Positions 51,685 through 60,228 of a DNA stretch of 64,000 bases are shown here, piece by piece. The DNA is taken from positions 248,001 to 312,000 of the forward strand of contig NZ_NWSX01000003.1 in NCBI RefSeq assembly GCF_002531825.1. Direction: 5' to 3'. Position 1 is the first letter of the stretch. The number at the start of each line of letters is the position of its first letter. A model generated the notes under the pieces. That model was not told where the DNA came from. It saw nothing but the letters and a program-made list of their open reading frames with translations, and made no database searches. Both the position numbers and the translations under genes were made by a program. This DNA is from Rhizobium sp. J15 (GTDB lineage: Bacteria; Pseudomonadota; Alphaproteobacteria; Rhizobiales; Rhizobiaceae).

Positions 51685-51699
51685 GTACCCTATTTGTTC
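51685..51699 (-). promoter_or_regulatory. LexA/SOS box of recA
   Basis: On the plus strand GTAC-N7-GTTC (51685-51688 and 51696-51699), i.e. GAAC-N7-GTAC in the recA direction. The alpha-proteobacterial LexA box is the direct repeat GTTC-N7-GTTC, so there is one mismatch. It lies 48-62 bp before the recA start codon. Confidence 0.65.
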
Positions 51700-51866
51700 C
51701 ACTCTCGCAATAGGCGATCAAACAATTGAAAGAAAAAGGTAAAACGGCTCGTGTTCTATATTTGTTTTATCGATGCAAAGCAAAGGCTTAAGCCACCTGA
51801 ACCGGCTTTGTTGGAAGCGTGTATCGGCCGCCGATTCGCTCGCCCGGCGTCAGGAGAGCCGCTCGG

Positions 51867-52811
51867 ATGAAGAAAAAGATTCTTGTTCTCGGCGGCGCTC
51901 ATATCGACCGGCGCGGCCGCATTTCCGGTGAGACCGCACAGGGCGCCAGCAATCCCGGCACGTGGTTCGAGGAGCCCGGCGGCGGCGGCTTCAATGCGGC
52001 GCGTAATCTTGCAAGGCTCGGCTTTCAGGTGACGATGATCTCGCCGCGCGGCGGCGATGCCATCGGCGAGATGGTGGGCGAAGCCGCAGACTACGCCGGC
52101 ATCGACGACCGGCCGTTCGTCTTCCTCGACCGCAAAACGCCGAGTTACACGGCGATCATCGAGAAAGACGGCAATCTTGTCATCGCCCTCGCCGACATGG
52201 ATCTCTACCGCTTCTTCGTGCCGCGACGCCTTTCGATCCGCTGGGTACGGGATGCCTTCGCCGCCCATGATTTGATCCTTTTCGATGCCAACCTGCCGGA
52301 GGAGACGATCGCGGCGATCGTCGCAAAGGCGCACTTCCTCTCAAAGCCCGTCGCAGCGATCGCCATTTCGCCCGCCAAGGTCGTGAAGCTGAGGCCCTGC
52401 ATCGGGGATATCGACTATCTGTTCCTGAACGAGGCGGAGGCAGCGGTCCTTGCCGGCAGGCAGCCGGCGGACGCGGAGGGCTGGCCGCCGCTTCTGAACG
52501 AGATCGGCATCCGGAACGCCGTCGTCACCCGCGGCCGGCGGGAGCTCGTGGCACTTTGCCAGGGCCGCGCCGTGACGCTTCAGCCGCCAGTCGCCGAGAC
52601 CGTCGCCGATGTCACGGGCGCGGGTGATTCCCTCGCCGCCGGCACGCTCGCCGCCTTGATATCAGGCCTGCCGCTCGAAGAAGCCATCCGTCACGGCACG
52701 GCGGCGGCAGCGCTGACCGTGCAGTCGCGGCACGCGGTCAACGAAAATCTGACGCCGGATCTGTTGAATGAGGCGCTTGCCCTTGTTCCCAAGGTCAGAA
52801 TTCTGCATTGA
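51867..52811 (+). CDS. psuK: PfkB-family kinase, probable pseudouridine kinase
   Basis: Product of 314 residues from the ATG at 51867 (AGGAGAG upstream). PfkB/ribokinase fold: ILVLGGAHIDRRGR at the start, GGGGFNAARNLARLG, and the anion-hole and catalytic-Asp motif DVTGAGDSLAAG near residue 260. The kinase identity as pseudouridine kinase rests on the adjacent psuG gene: PsuK phosphorylates pseudouridine and PsuG cleaves the product to uracil and ribose 5-phosphate. It is divergent from recA. Confidence 0.85.
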   Translation: MKKKILVLGGAHIDRRGRISGETAQGASNPGTWFEEPGGGGFNAARNLARLGFQVTMISPRGGDAIGEMVGEAADYAGIDDRPFVFLDRKTPSYTAIIEKDGNLVIALADMDLYRFFVPRRLSIRWVRDAFAAHDLILFDANLPEETIAAIVAKAHFLSKPVAAIAISPAKVVKLRPCIGDIDYLFLNEAEAAVLAGRQPADAEGWPPLLNEIGIRNAVVTRGRRELVALCQGRAVTLQPPVAETVADVTGAGDSLAAGTLAALISGLPLEEAIRHGTAAAALTVQSRHAVNENLTPDLLNEALALVPKVRILH

Positions 52812-52831
52812 AGCGGCCAAATTGAAGTATC

Positions 52832-52880
52832 GAGCATGATGTCGTCCGAAAACCGCCGACACCTTTCGGCATCATGCTCT
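52832..52880. repeat. GCATGATG-type palindrome, single-unit copy, between psuK and psuG
   Basis: This 49-bp palindrome is the first half of the 117-bp element (21804, 36852) in reverse orientation: its complement reads GAGCATGATGCCGAAA ... CGACATCATGCTC. The second palindrome is absent. It starts 21 bp after psuK and ends 20 bp before psuG, so it would be transcribed as a hairpin within the operon. Confidence 0.8.
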
Positions 52881-52900
52881 ATCGATCACAGGACAAGATC

Positions 52901-53827
52901 ATGACCAAGCCCATCTCCCCTCTTCTGCCGATCGCCTATTCGAAGGAAGTCGCCAGCGCCAAGCAGCGCGGCGCCCCGATCGTGGCGCTGGAATCGACCA
53001 TCATCACCCACGGCATGCCCTATCCCGGCAATATCGAGATGGCCCGCAGCGTCGAGACGATCATCCGCGAGCAGGGTGCCGTGCCGGCAACCATCGCCGT
53101 CATCCATGGCACGCTGCATATCGGCCTTGAATCGGCGGAATTGGAGCAGCTCGCGAAGGCGACGGAGGTGATGAAGGTTTCGCGCGCCGATCTCGCCTTC
53201 GCGATCGCTGAGCGGCGCACCGGCGCCACCACGGTTGCGGCGACGATGATCGCGGCGGCCCGCGCCGGCATCCGAGTTTTTGCGACAGGCGGCATCGGCG
53301 GCGTGCATCGCGGCGCCGAGGAAAGCTTCGATATTTCAGCCGATCTGGAAGAACTGGCCCGCACCGGCGTCATCGTCGTCTGCGCCGGCGCCAAGGCTAT
53401 CCTCGACATTCCGAAGACGCTGGAAGTACTGGAAACCCGCGGCGTGCCCGTCGTCACCTATGAGAGCGAGGAATTCCCCGCCTTCTGGTCGCGTTCGTCC
53501 GGCATCCGCAGCCCGCTGTCGCTGAACAGCCCGGCGGCAATCGCCAATTTCCAGACCACGCGCGAACAGCTCGGCATCGACGGCGGCATGCTGATCGCCA
53601 ATCCGGTGCCCGAAGCCGACGAGATCGCGCGCGAGGAGATGGAAATCTATATCGAACGCGCCCTCGACAGCGCCGAGCGCGACGAAGTGACCGGCAAGGC
53701 GGTGACGCCCTATCTGCTTTCGACGATCTTCGACCTGACGGATGGGCAGAGCCTGAAGACGAATATCGCGCTGGTGGAGAACAATGCACGGCTGGCGGCA
53801 GAGATTGCCGTGGCGCTCGGAGAATAG
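52901..53827 (+). CDS. psuG: Pseudouridine-5'-phosphate glycosidase
   Basis: Product of 308 residues from the ATG at 52901. PsuG breaks the C-C glycosidic bond of pseudouridine 5'-phosphate. Typical motifs: VALESTIITHGMPYPGN (catalytic Glu), VSRADLAFAI, FATGGIGGVHRGAE and NPVPEADEI. Length is normal. It follows psuK at 89 bp with a repeat in between. A hairpin terminator follows. Confidence 0.92.
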   Translation: MTKPISPLLPIAYSKEVASAKQRGAPIVALESTIITHGMPYPGNIEMARSVETIIREQGAVPATIAVIHGTLHIGLESAELEQLAKATEVMKVSRADLAFAIAERRTGATTVAATMIAAARAGIRVFATGGIGGVHRGAEESFDISADLEELARTGVIVVCAGAKAILDIPKTLEVLETRGVPVVTYESEEFPAFWSRSSGIRSPLSLNSPAAIANFQTTREQLGIDGGMLIANPVPEADEIAREEMEIYIERALDSAERDEVTGKAVTPYLLSTIFDLTDGQSLKTNIALVENNARLAAEIAVALGE

Positions 53828-53836
53828 GGGATGATG

Positions 53837-53860
53837 GGCGGGGTTGGTCCCCGCCCCGCC
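53837..53860 (+). terminator. Terminator of psuG
   Basis: GGCGGGG (53837-53843), loop TTGGT, CCCCGCC (53849-53855), then CCGCCTTT. It lies 10 bp after the psuG stop. Confidence 0.55.
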
Positions 53861-53934
53861 TTTACCGCATTGCCGTAGATAACTACTTGCGCGATCCGTG
53901 GTGCACGGCACGACCTCTCTGAACCTTCCAGCCC

Positions 53935-56538
53935 CTAACCGTCCAGCGTCTCCTTCACCACCACAGCCAGCTGCTTCAGCGAGAACGGCTTCGGCAGGAA
54001 GCCGAATTTCGCATCCGGCGGCAGGTTGCGGGCAAAGGCGTCCTCGGCGTAGCCGGAGACGAAGATGAATTTCAGGTCGGGATAGTTCTTGCGCAGCTCG
54101 CGCAGCAGGCTCGGGCCGTCCATTTCGGGCATGACGACGTCGGAAACGACGATGTCGACCTTGCCGTCGAGCTCTTCCATGATGCTCAGCGCCTCGACGC
54201 CAGAGCCTGCCTCGTGCACGGTATAGCCGCGCGTTTCCAGCATGCGTTTACCGCCGCGGCGCACAGCTTCCTCATCCTCGACGAGAAGCACGACGGCCGA
54301 GCCGGTCAGGTCCTCGGGCTGCTGCGGCGATGCGGGCGGCGGCGGCACTTCCGTCCCGGCAATGGCCCCATCGATCGCGCCCGCCTCTGCGGCAACCGCC
54401 GGCTCCGGAATGTGGCGCGGCAGGAAGACGCGGAAGGTCGTACCCTTGCCGACTTCGGACTCCGGCTGGATGTATCCGCCCGACTGCTTGACGATGCCGT
54501 AGACCATGGCGAGGCCGAGACCGGTGCCCTTGCCGACATCCTTGGTGGTGAAGAAAGGCTCGAAAATCTTGTCCATGATCTCTGGCGCGATGCCGGTGCC
54601 ATTATCGGCGACCTCGACCAGCACCATGTCCTCGGCCGGCATGTAGGAATAGTTGAAGGCGGCGACGTCGGCGGCCGTCAGATTGCGGGTGCGCAGCGTC
54701 AGCGTGCCGCCATCGGGCATGGCGTCGCGCGCATTGACGCAGAGATTGATCAGCACCTGCTCGAACTGCGAGAGGTCTGTTTTGACCGGCCAGAGATCGC
54801 GGCCATATTGCACGTCGAGCTTGACGTTGGTGCCGGAAAGCAGCCGATCGACCAGCATGCGCAGATCGCCGACGACATCGGTCAGGTTCAGCACCGAGGG
54901 CCGCATCGTCTGTTTGCGCGAGAAGGCGAGCAGCTGGCGCACCAGCACCGCGGCGCGGTTGGCGTTGCGCTTGATCTCCATCAGGTCGGCAAAGCTCGCA
55001 TCGGAGGGCCGCGCCTGCAGCAGCAGATGGTCGGAGGAAAGCAGGATCGCCGTCAGCACGTTGTTGAAATCGTGCGCGATGCCGCCGGCGAGCGTTCCCA
55101 CAGCATTCATCTTCTGCGTCTGCGCCATCTGCGCTTCCAGCGCCTTCTGCTCGGTCACCTCCACGGCATAGACGATCGCCGCTTCCTCCGGCGCCTCGTC
55201 GCTCTGGTCGATGACGGCATTGACATAGAATCGGAAGTAGCGCGCTTCGTCCGTCGGCGTGCGGGTATCGAGCGGCGCGATGTCGCCCTGCCGGTCTTTC
55301 GCCGCCGCCAGCGCCTCGGCGAGCGCCGGCCGGTCGCTTTCCTGCACGATGGTTTCCAGGCGCGGCTTCTTTTCGAGATCGTCGCGCGAGACGACGCCGG
55401 AAAACAGCTTCAGGAACGGCGCATTGGTGCGCAAGATACGCCCTTCGCCGTCGACCGAGGCAATCGCCATTGGCGTATTGTTGAAGAAGCGGGTGAAGCG
55501 CATGGCGGCGGCCGAAGCCGAGTGGCCGCTTTCGTCGCCCTTTTCACGCGCCAGAACGATCGTCCGGCTTTCGCCGGGCGCCCCGTCGCGCATCGAAGTG
55601 ACGCTGTGGATGATCTGCACCGGCAGGCTCTGGCCGTTCGTCTTGCGCAGATCGAGATCGAGCGTCACGGTCTTTTTCAGGCCGGGTTCGGCCTGCACAG
55701 ACTGGATCAGCGCCAGCCCCTCGCCCGCCACGACATCGCCGATCGTCATCGAGCCCGGTATGAATTTGGTGAGGTCGAGGCCCAGCCATTCTGCAAGCGT
55801 CGCATTCAGATAGAAGATCTCACCCTTCCTGCCGGCGGAGAAGAAGCCCGCCGGCGCATGGTCGAGATAATCGATCGCGTTCTGCAGCTCCTTGAAGAAG
55901 CGCTCCTGGTCGTCGCGTTCGGCGGTGATGTCGGTGATCTGCCAGATCTGCAGCGGCTTGCCGCCGGCATCCTCCGGCTCCAGCAGCCGTGCCTTCAGCC
56001 TGTACCAATGCGCGCCGGAACTGTTGCTGCCGGGTCCGACGGCACGCAGCAGGCGGAATTCCTCGCGGCCTTCCTTGCCTTCGCGCAGCCCGTTGACCAG
56101 CCGGTACAGCGCCTCGTTGGATTCGCGGTGACGCGACAGCAGCGTTTCCAGCGTCTGCACCTCGGTCGCCTTGCGGGCGCCCGTCAGCGCGCCATAGGCG
56201 GCGTTGGCATAGATGATCCGGCCCTTGTCGTCGGTGATCAGCGTGCCGTCGGGATGGCTGTTGAGAAAGGCGCGCGCCAGGCTGTCGGACTGGCGCTGGG
56301 GCATCACCTCGATGAAGCCGATGACCGAGGATACCAGGAAGAAAATGCCGACCATGGCGAGCACGCCGAGGCCGCCGAGCACGATCTCATTGTCGAGCGA
56401 GTGCTTGAAAACGACGAAAGCGCCAGCGGCCGCAATCAGCACGATCGCCAGGAAAAGAATGCGCAAAACCGTGCCAGAACGCCCCCCACGATCCACAAGC
56501 GGTGCGTTATAGTCGTCGGCCTGACGCGGTTTCGTCAT
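53935..56538 (-). CDS. cckA: Hybrid histidine kinase CckA
   Basis: Product of 867 residues. Two N-terminal membrane segments (about 25-45 and 53-75) are followed by PAS domains (about 90-210, 225-330, 355-465), a HisKA domain with H489 in [10 protein letters not shown], a HATPase with [19 protein letters not shown] and GKGTGLGLA, and a C-terminal receiver with D800 in [11 protein letters not shown]. This architecture and the motif identify CckA, which phosphorylates ChpT and thereby CtrA to control the cell cycle in Alphaproteobacteria. It stands divergent to the FliO-like gene. Confidence 0.92.
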   Translation of the reverse strand: MTKPRQADDYNAPLVDRGGRSGTVLRILFLAIVLIAAAGAFVVFKHSLDNEIVLGGLGVLAMVGIFFLVSSVIGFIEVMPQRQSDSLARAFLNSHPDGTLITDDKGRIIYANAAYGALTGARKATEVQTLETLLSRHRESNEALYRLVNGLREGKEGREEFRLLRAVGPGSNSSGAHWYRLKARLLEPEDAGGKPLQIWQITDITAERDDQERFFKELQNAIDYLDHAPAGFFSAGRKGEIFYLNATLAEWLGLDLTKFIPGSMTIGDVVAGEGLALIQSVQAEPGLKKTVTLDLDLRKTNGQSLPVQIIHSVTSMRDGAPGESRTIVLAREKGDESGHSASAAAMRFTRFFNNTPMAIASVDGEGRILRTNAPFLKLFSGVVSRDDLEKKPRLETIVQESDRPALAEALAAAKDRQGDIAPLDTRTPTDEARYFRFYVNAVIDQSDEAPEEAAIVYAVEVTEQKALEAQMAQTQKMNAVGTLAGGIAHDFNNVLTAILLSSDHLLLQARPSDASFADLMEIKRNANRAAVLVRQLLAFSRKQTMRPSVLNLTDVVGDLRMLVDRLLSGTNVKLDVQYGRDLWPVKTDLSQFEQVLINLCVNARDAMPDGGTLTLRTRNLTAADVAAFNYSYMPAEDMVLVEVADNGTGIAPEIMDKIFEPFFTTKDVGKGTGLGLAMVYGIVKQSGGYIQPESEVGKGTTFRVFLPRHIPEPAVAAEAGAIDGAIAGTEVPPPPASPQQPEDLTGSAVVLLVEDEEAVRRGGKRMLETRGYTVHEAGSGVEALSIMEELDGKVDIVVSDVVMPEMDGPSLLRELRKNYPDLKFIFVSGYAEDAFARNLPPDAKFGFLPKPFSLKQLAVVVKETLDG

Positions 56539-56850
56539 CTATTCCTCACATAAACCCTTCCGGCTTGCTCCGTAGCACGAAGACGAAGCAGGAATCAGGC
56601 ACTCTTTTCTTCTTAGCAATTTGCCACGCCGGCAAAAACAGCGGTAGCTGGCAAGACTGCTTGAATTCACAGGCAAGAGCGCCATCTGCCCCCGAAAGCT
56701 CGCCGCAGCCGCCCCGCCAGCGAGGCCGGCAGCCGCGGACCGGCACAACACGAAATTGCGTTCACGCGTGACTGGACAGGACCTTGTACCCTTGCCTAAG
56801 GAACGGAAAAGTCGTCAATATGTGCCGAATGTGAAATGGAGTGAGTGACT
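56539..56850. other. Divergent intergenic region of cckA and the FliO-like gene
   Basis: About 310 bases without a credible gene. It must hold both promoters, but no close match to CTTGAC-N17-CTATAT was found by eye. GGAGTGAGTGACT immediately precedes the ATG at 56851. CtrA-type TTAA-N7-TTAA sites were looked for and not seen. Confidence 0.4.
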
Positions 56851-57876
56851 ATGTTCGATGATGTTGTCGGAGCTTACGGCAGCCGTTTCCTGCTTGCCGC
56901 CGGTGGCGTCGGTCTGGCGCTTCTCCTGCTCATCATCGCGCTCTGGCTGCTCCGCAATCGCGCCCCCTCGCCCTTCGTGCGCGGCGGCCGCAATCGTCAG
57001 CCCCGCCTGCAGGTGCTGGATGCGGCTGCCGTCGATACGCGCCGCCGGCTGGTGCTGGTCCGCCGCGACGATGTCGAACATCTGATCATGATCGGCGGCC
57101 CGACCGATATCGTCATCGAAAGCCGCATCCTCACTGAGGCGGCCGAGCCGGCGGAAAACCCCTATCGCCCGCAGCCTGCGGAAGAGCATCCGATATCGGT
57201 CGCGCGGCCGGAAATGCCGCCCGCCGCCCCGCCCCGCCCGCCGGTCGCAACCCGACCGGAGCCGGTGGCCGAGCCTTCCTTCGCAGCACCCGTTTCGCCG
57301 GAACCACGTCCGCGCCCTGAGCCTGTCCAGCCGGCCGCGCCGCCGCCGGTTGCCACCAGTCCTCTTCCGCCAGAGCCGGCAGCACCTCCTCTGGCCGCTG
57401 AACGCGAAATTCCGCTACGCGCCGCCCCGCGCCCGCCGGAACGTCCCGCCGCGCCCATTGCCGCCGCACAGCCCGCGCCGTTCCGCGATACCGCCAGCGC
57501 CGCCGAAATCCTCGATGCCGCCCGCCAGCGCGTGCTGCCGCAGCAACGAATCGAGCCGGAAGTTTCCGCCCCGCCTGTCCAGAACATGCCTGCGGCTGCG
57601 CGCATAGCGACGGCCGAGGATGATGCGGCAGCGCAATCGGCAAAAGCGATTCGGCGCGATTTCCAGCGCGTGCTGGAAGAGGAAATGTCGAACAATCTGA
57701 CGGCCGAACGCATCGTGCCGGCGCCGGCAAACCAGGCCCCGCGCCAGGCCGCGCCGCAGCCCGCCAACCTGCCGCGCCGCGATCCCGAGCTCGCCCCCAT
57801 CACCGGCGCCGACACCGAGCTGCAGAAGGAAGTCGCCCGCATCTTCGGCGAAATGAGCGTCAATCGCGACAAGTGA
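56851..57876 (+). CDS. FliO-like membrane protein with long Pro-rich tail
   Basis: Product of 341 residues from the ATG at 56851. One membrane segment (about residues 15-36) is followed by the short FliO-type beta domain (RLQVLDAAAVDTRRRLVLVRRDDVEHL as a pattern), then about 150 residues very rich in Pro and Ala, and a C-terminal helical part with FQRVLEEEMSNNL. FliO assists assembly of the flagellar export gate; other flagellar genes are not adjacent. The long tail is unusual for FliO, so the function is not sure. Confidence 0.6.
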   Translation: MFDDVVGAYGSRFLLAAGGVGLALLLLIIALWLLRNRAPSPFVRGGRNRQPRLQVLDAAAVDTRRRLVLVRRDDVEHLIMIGGPTDIVIESRILTEAAEPAENPYRPQPAEEHPISVARPEMPPAAPPRPPVATRPEPVAEPSFAAPVSPEPRPRPEPVQPAAPPPVATSPLPPEPAAPPLAAEREIPLRAAPRPPERPAAPIAAAQPAPFRDTASAAEILDAARQRVLPQQRIEPEVSAPPVQNMPAAARIATAEDDAAAQSAKAIRRDFQRVLEEEMSNNLTAERIVPAPANQAPRQAAPQPANLPRRDPELAPITGADTELQKEVARIFGEMSVNRDK

Positions 57877-57917
57877 GGGAAGCGTAATGCTTCCCTGCCT
57901 TCATCACAAAGTTGCAT

Positions 57918-57940
57918 AAAAGCCGCAAGTTGTGGCTTTT
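57918..57940 (+). terminator. Terminator after the FliO-like gene
   Basis: AAAAGCC-GCA ... TGTGGCTTTT (57918-57940) pair with loop AGT and end in TTTT. A second perfect 8-bp hairpin, AGGGAAGC / GCTTCCCT (57876-57896), directly follows the stop codon. Confidence 0.65.
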
Positions 57941-57949
57941 AGCTTTGAA

Positions 57950-58134
57950 GAACGCTCGGGACTCCCACTGGCGTCGATCATTTGTTATCCCTCAGGTCGA
58001 AGAGCGTTGGCGCACTGAGGTTCATTTTGCCTAAGTAAAGACCGGTCTCACTCCAGTTTCACCCGTATTTCGGGACGGCAAGATGCCGTCCGAGGTATGA
58101 ACATGTTCATCGGGTGGTGGCGAGAGACCGGTTT
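57950..58134 (+). ncRNA. Candidate structured RNA leader upstream of the DUF1062 gene
   Basis: Several nested inverted repeats occupy this non-coding stretch. AACGCTC (57950) / GAGCGTT (58002) and CCTCAG (57990) / CTGAGG (58015) are alternatives. Then an outer helix ACCGGTCTC (58041-58049) / GAGACCGGT (58124-58132) encloses CACCCG (58060-58065) / CGGGTG (58111-58116), which encloses two hairpins: GGACGGC-AAGAT-GCCGTCC (58073-58091) and the palindrome ATGAACATGTTCAT (58097-58110). This is a multi-branch fold. It matches no riboswitch class I recognise. It ends about 135 bp before DUF1062, so it may be a leader or a separate small RNA. Confidence 0.4.
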
Positions 58135-58268
58135 GGCATTGTCAATTGTGCCAGGTGCAGCTCCGCTGCTTAAGCTCTTCAGCCGCCCACAACATCGCCA
58201 CGCCGCGTCCCGTAAGGGTTTTCTCATGCACCATCCTGGTGGACTTCCGAAGGGAAGACCAACACGAT

Positions 58269-58904
58269 ATGTGCAAGACGCTTCAGGTCCGATGGACCAT
58301 TACCCCTCAGACAGCGCCTCAGCCTTGGATAACATGCAGCGGATGTGGAGGCTTGAGGGCTTTCCGGAGCAGCGACAGGATCCGGCTCAACGCCAACGGC
58401 CGCAAGCTCGATGCCTGGCTTATCTACAAATGCCTGATTTGCCAGAGGACATGGAACCGGCCAATCCTGGAACGGCGCAATGTTCGCAGCATCGATCCTG
58501 CGATTCTTGATGCGCTGCAATCCAACGACCGGGATTGGATCCGCGCGGAGACCTTCAACATCGAGGCTCTCAGGCGTCATTCGCCACGCGTGGACGAATT
58601 CGCCGAGTTCGACATTGCAAAGCAGATACGGCACCAAACGGCAGATTGGACGAGATTGGAAATCGAGCTGATGGTCCCGTTGCCGATCAGCACGCGCCTT
58701 GACCGCCTGCTGGCCTCGGAACTGAAAGTGTCGCGCTCGCGGCTGCAGGCTCTTCAGGAACACGGCAAGCTTCTGATCGATGCCGATGGTGCAGCCGCCC
58801 TGCGGCGGCGGATCAGAAACGGCGCCCGCATTACGATCGACCTCGCCATGGAGACCGATCGCGAGCAATCGTGGAGGCCGGCCGCAACAGGCGATCCGCT
58901 ATAA
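58269..58904 (+). CDS. DUF1062 protein: zinc ribbon plus S4-like RNA-binding segment
   Basis: Product of 211 residues from the ATG at 58269, preceded by GAAGGGAAG. The N-terminal part has two CxxC knuckles, C23/C26 (CSGC) and C55/C58 (CLIC), around FRSSDRIRLNANGRKLDAWLIY, the DUF1062 signature. The C-terminal part, about residues 141-195, reads TRLDRLLASELKVSRSRL ... EHGKLL ... RNGARITI, which follows the S4 domain pattern (RLD-x-LLA, SRS, G, then a closing gD/A-I). So I infer a zinc-binding, RNA-binding protein. Function is not established in the literature known to me. A structured leader candidate precedes it; dksA converges on it. Confidence 0.75.
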   Translation: MCKTLQVRWTITPQTAPQPWITCSGCGGLRAFRSSDRIRLNANGRKLDAWLIYKCLICQRTWNRPILERRNVRSIDPAILDALQSNDRDWIRAETFNIEALRRHSPRVDEFAEFDIAKQIRHQTADWTRLEIELMVPLPISTRLDRLLASELKVSRSRLQALQEHGKLLIDADGAAALRRRIRNGARITIDLAMETDREQSWRPAATGDPL

Positions 58905-58908
58905 ATGA

Positions 58909-58936
58909 AAGGCGCCGCGACAGGTCGCGGCGCCTT
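58909..58936. terminator. Bidirectional terminator between DUF1062 and dksA
   Basis: AAGGCGCCGCGA (58909-58920), loop CAGG, TCGCGGCGCCTT (58925-58936): a perfect 12-bp stem. It lies 4 bp after the DUF1062 stop and 28 bp after the end of dksA, so it can serve both. Confidence 0.75.
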
Positions 58937-58964
58937 GTTCCATTTCACGGTTACACGGAAGCCG

Positions 58965-59384
58965 TCACTCGTCGCGATAGACTTTTTCGCGGCGCTCGTG
59001 ACGCTCCTGCGCCTCGATCGACAGCGTCGCGATCGGGCGGGCGTCGAGACGCTTGAGGCCGATCGGTTCGCCGGTTTCCTCGCAGTAGCCGTATGTACCG
59101 TCTTCGATGCGCTGCAGCGCCGCGTCGATTTTGGAAATCAGCTTTCTCTGCCGGTCGCGGGCGCGAAGTTCGATCGCCCGGTCGGTTTCCGATGACGCCC
59201 GGTCGGCGAGATCGGGATGGTTTGCGCTTTCCTCGGCCAGATGGTCGAGTGTCTCGCGCGCTTCTCTAAGGATATCGTTTTTCCAGGCTACCAGCTTCGC
59301 CCTGAAGTAGGCACGCTGGTTTACGTTCATGAACTCTTCCTCTTCCGAGGGAACGTAATTGCTAAGATCGATCTTCTCACTCAA
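58965..59384 (-). CDS. dksA: RNA polymerase-binding factor DksA
   Basis: Product of 139 residues from the TTG at 59384, which follows AGGAG; an upstream ATG at 59447 is less like the family. DksA enters the RNA polymerase secondary channel and works with ppGpp. The coiled-coil tip keeps the Asp-x-x-Asp-x-Ala pattern (DLADRA). The zinc-finger region has only one cysteine (YGYCEETGEPI; the other three positions are T, R/L and I), as in other alpha-proteobacterial DksA forms. Confidence 0.93.
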   Translation of the reverse strand: MSEKIDLSNYVPSEEEEFMNVNQRAYFRAKLVAWKNDILREARETLDHLAEESANHPDLADRASSETDRAIELRARDRQRKLISKIDAALQRIEDGTYGYCEETGEPIGLKRLDARPIATLSIEAQERHERREKVYRDE

Positions 59385-59658
59385 CGCGATTCTCCTGAAG
59401 AACATCTCATGGCGGGCTGTATATCCCAAGCGCTGGCCGCGATTCAAGCCAAATACGACAGGTAAACAGATTTTTAAATCTGTTACAATTTCCGGCTAAC
59501 GATCTATTTTCTCATCATTATTCCGGCTGCCGTTTTTTGCTTCGCCTTCAAAACGCCGTGTTGTCGGCCAGGTTTCGGGCAGCTGTCGCACGCCTGCCGG
59601 TTGACGGCGGCCGATTGCAGCCATTACTGAAAAGACCCGCTCGATCCTGGATTTGCCC

Positions 59659-60153
59659 ATGACCGTACCCCTGCCTCCGCCCAACCGCATCTATCTCCTG
59701 CGTCATGCCGAGGCCGCGTGGGCCGAACCCGGACAGCGCGATTTCGACCGGCCTCTCAACGAGAAGGGCTATGGCGACGCCGAAATCATCGCCGACAAGG
59801 CCGCCGACAAGGGATACCGCCCCGATCTCCTGATCAGTTCGACGGCTCGGCGCTGCCGCGGCACAGCCGACGCCGTCCACCGGGCGATGGGTCTCGCGCT
59901 CGACATACGTTATGTCGATGCGCTCTATAACGCGACGGTCGACACCTATATCGAGATCGTCGACGCGCAGGACGCGGCCTCCGTCATGCTGGTCGGCCAC
60001 AACCCCACCATGGAACAGGCGCTGGAGGCGCTGATCGGCCATGAGGCGATGGTGAATGCCCTTCCCGCCGGCTTCCCGACGGCAAGCCTCGCGGTCATCG
60101 ATTTCGCTGCGTCCGTCAACGCCTGGCGCCTTACCGATTTCGTGGTCGTCTGA
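59659..60153 (+). CDS. SixA-like phosphohistidine phosphatase
   Basis: Product of 164 residues from the ATG at 59659. Histidine phosphatase fold: R15-H16 in LLRHAEA (His nucleophile), SSTARRCRGTA, and a second His in VGHNPTME. Length and order match SixA, which dephosphorylates histidine phosphotransfer proteins or PTS-Ntr components. Substrate in this organism is unknown. The 274-bp region upstream (59385-59658), divergent from dksA, has no gene. A stem GCGCCGC / GCGGCGC follows at 60162-60186. Confidence 0.82.
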   Translation: MTVPLPPPNRIYLLRHAEAAWAEPGQRDFDRPLNEKGYGDAEIIADKAADKGYRPDLLISSTARRCRGTADAVHRAMGLALDIRYVDALYNATVDTYIEIVDAQDAASVMLVGHNPTMEQALEALIGHEAMVNALPAGFPTASLAVIDFAASVNAWRLTDFVVV

Positions 60154-60228
60154 AGTGTTTCGCGCCGCTTCTTTTTCCGGCGGCGCGTCCTTCCTATATT
60201 GCCGGCAGTCACCAACCGGAATCGCGCC

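Noticed and set aside
54214..56553. A 779-codon frame antisense to cckA
   Set aside because: Shadow frame with Arg/Gly/Leu bias and no motif; cckA on the minus strand has intact catalytic residues.
56539..56850. CtrA box (TTAA-N7-TTAA) upstream of cckA
   Set aside because: No match seen by eye in the intergenic region.
58097..58110. ATGAACATGTTCAT read as a stand-alone operator
   Set aside because: Possible, but it fits as a hairpin inside a larger set of nested repeats, so the RNA explanation is preferred; no regulator with this site is known to me.
57950..58134. Known riboswitch or tRNA-like element
   Set aside because: The conserved boxes of TPP, FMN, cobalamin, SAM-II, speF, glycine and mini-ykkC classes were not found, and there is no CCA or cloverleaf.
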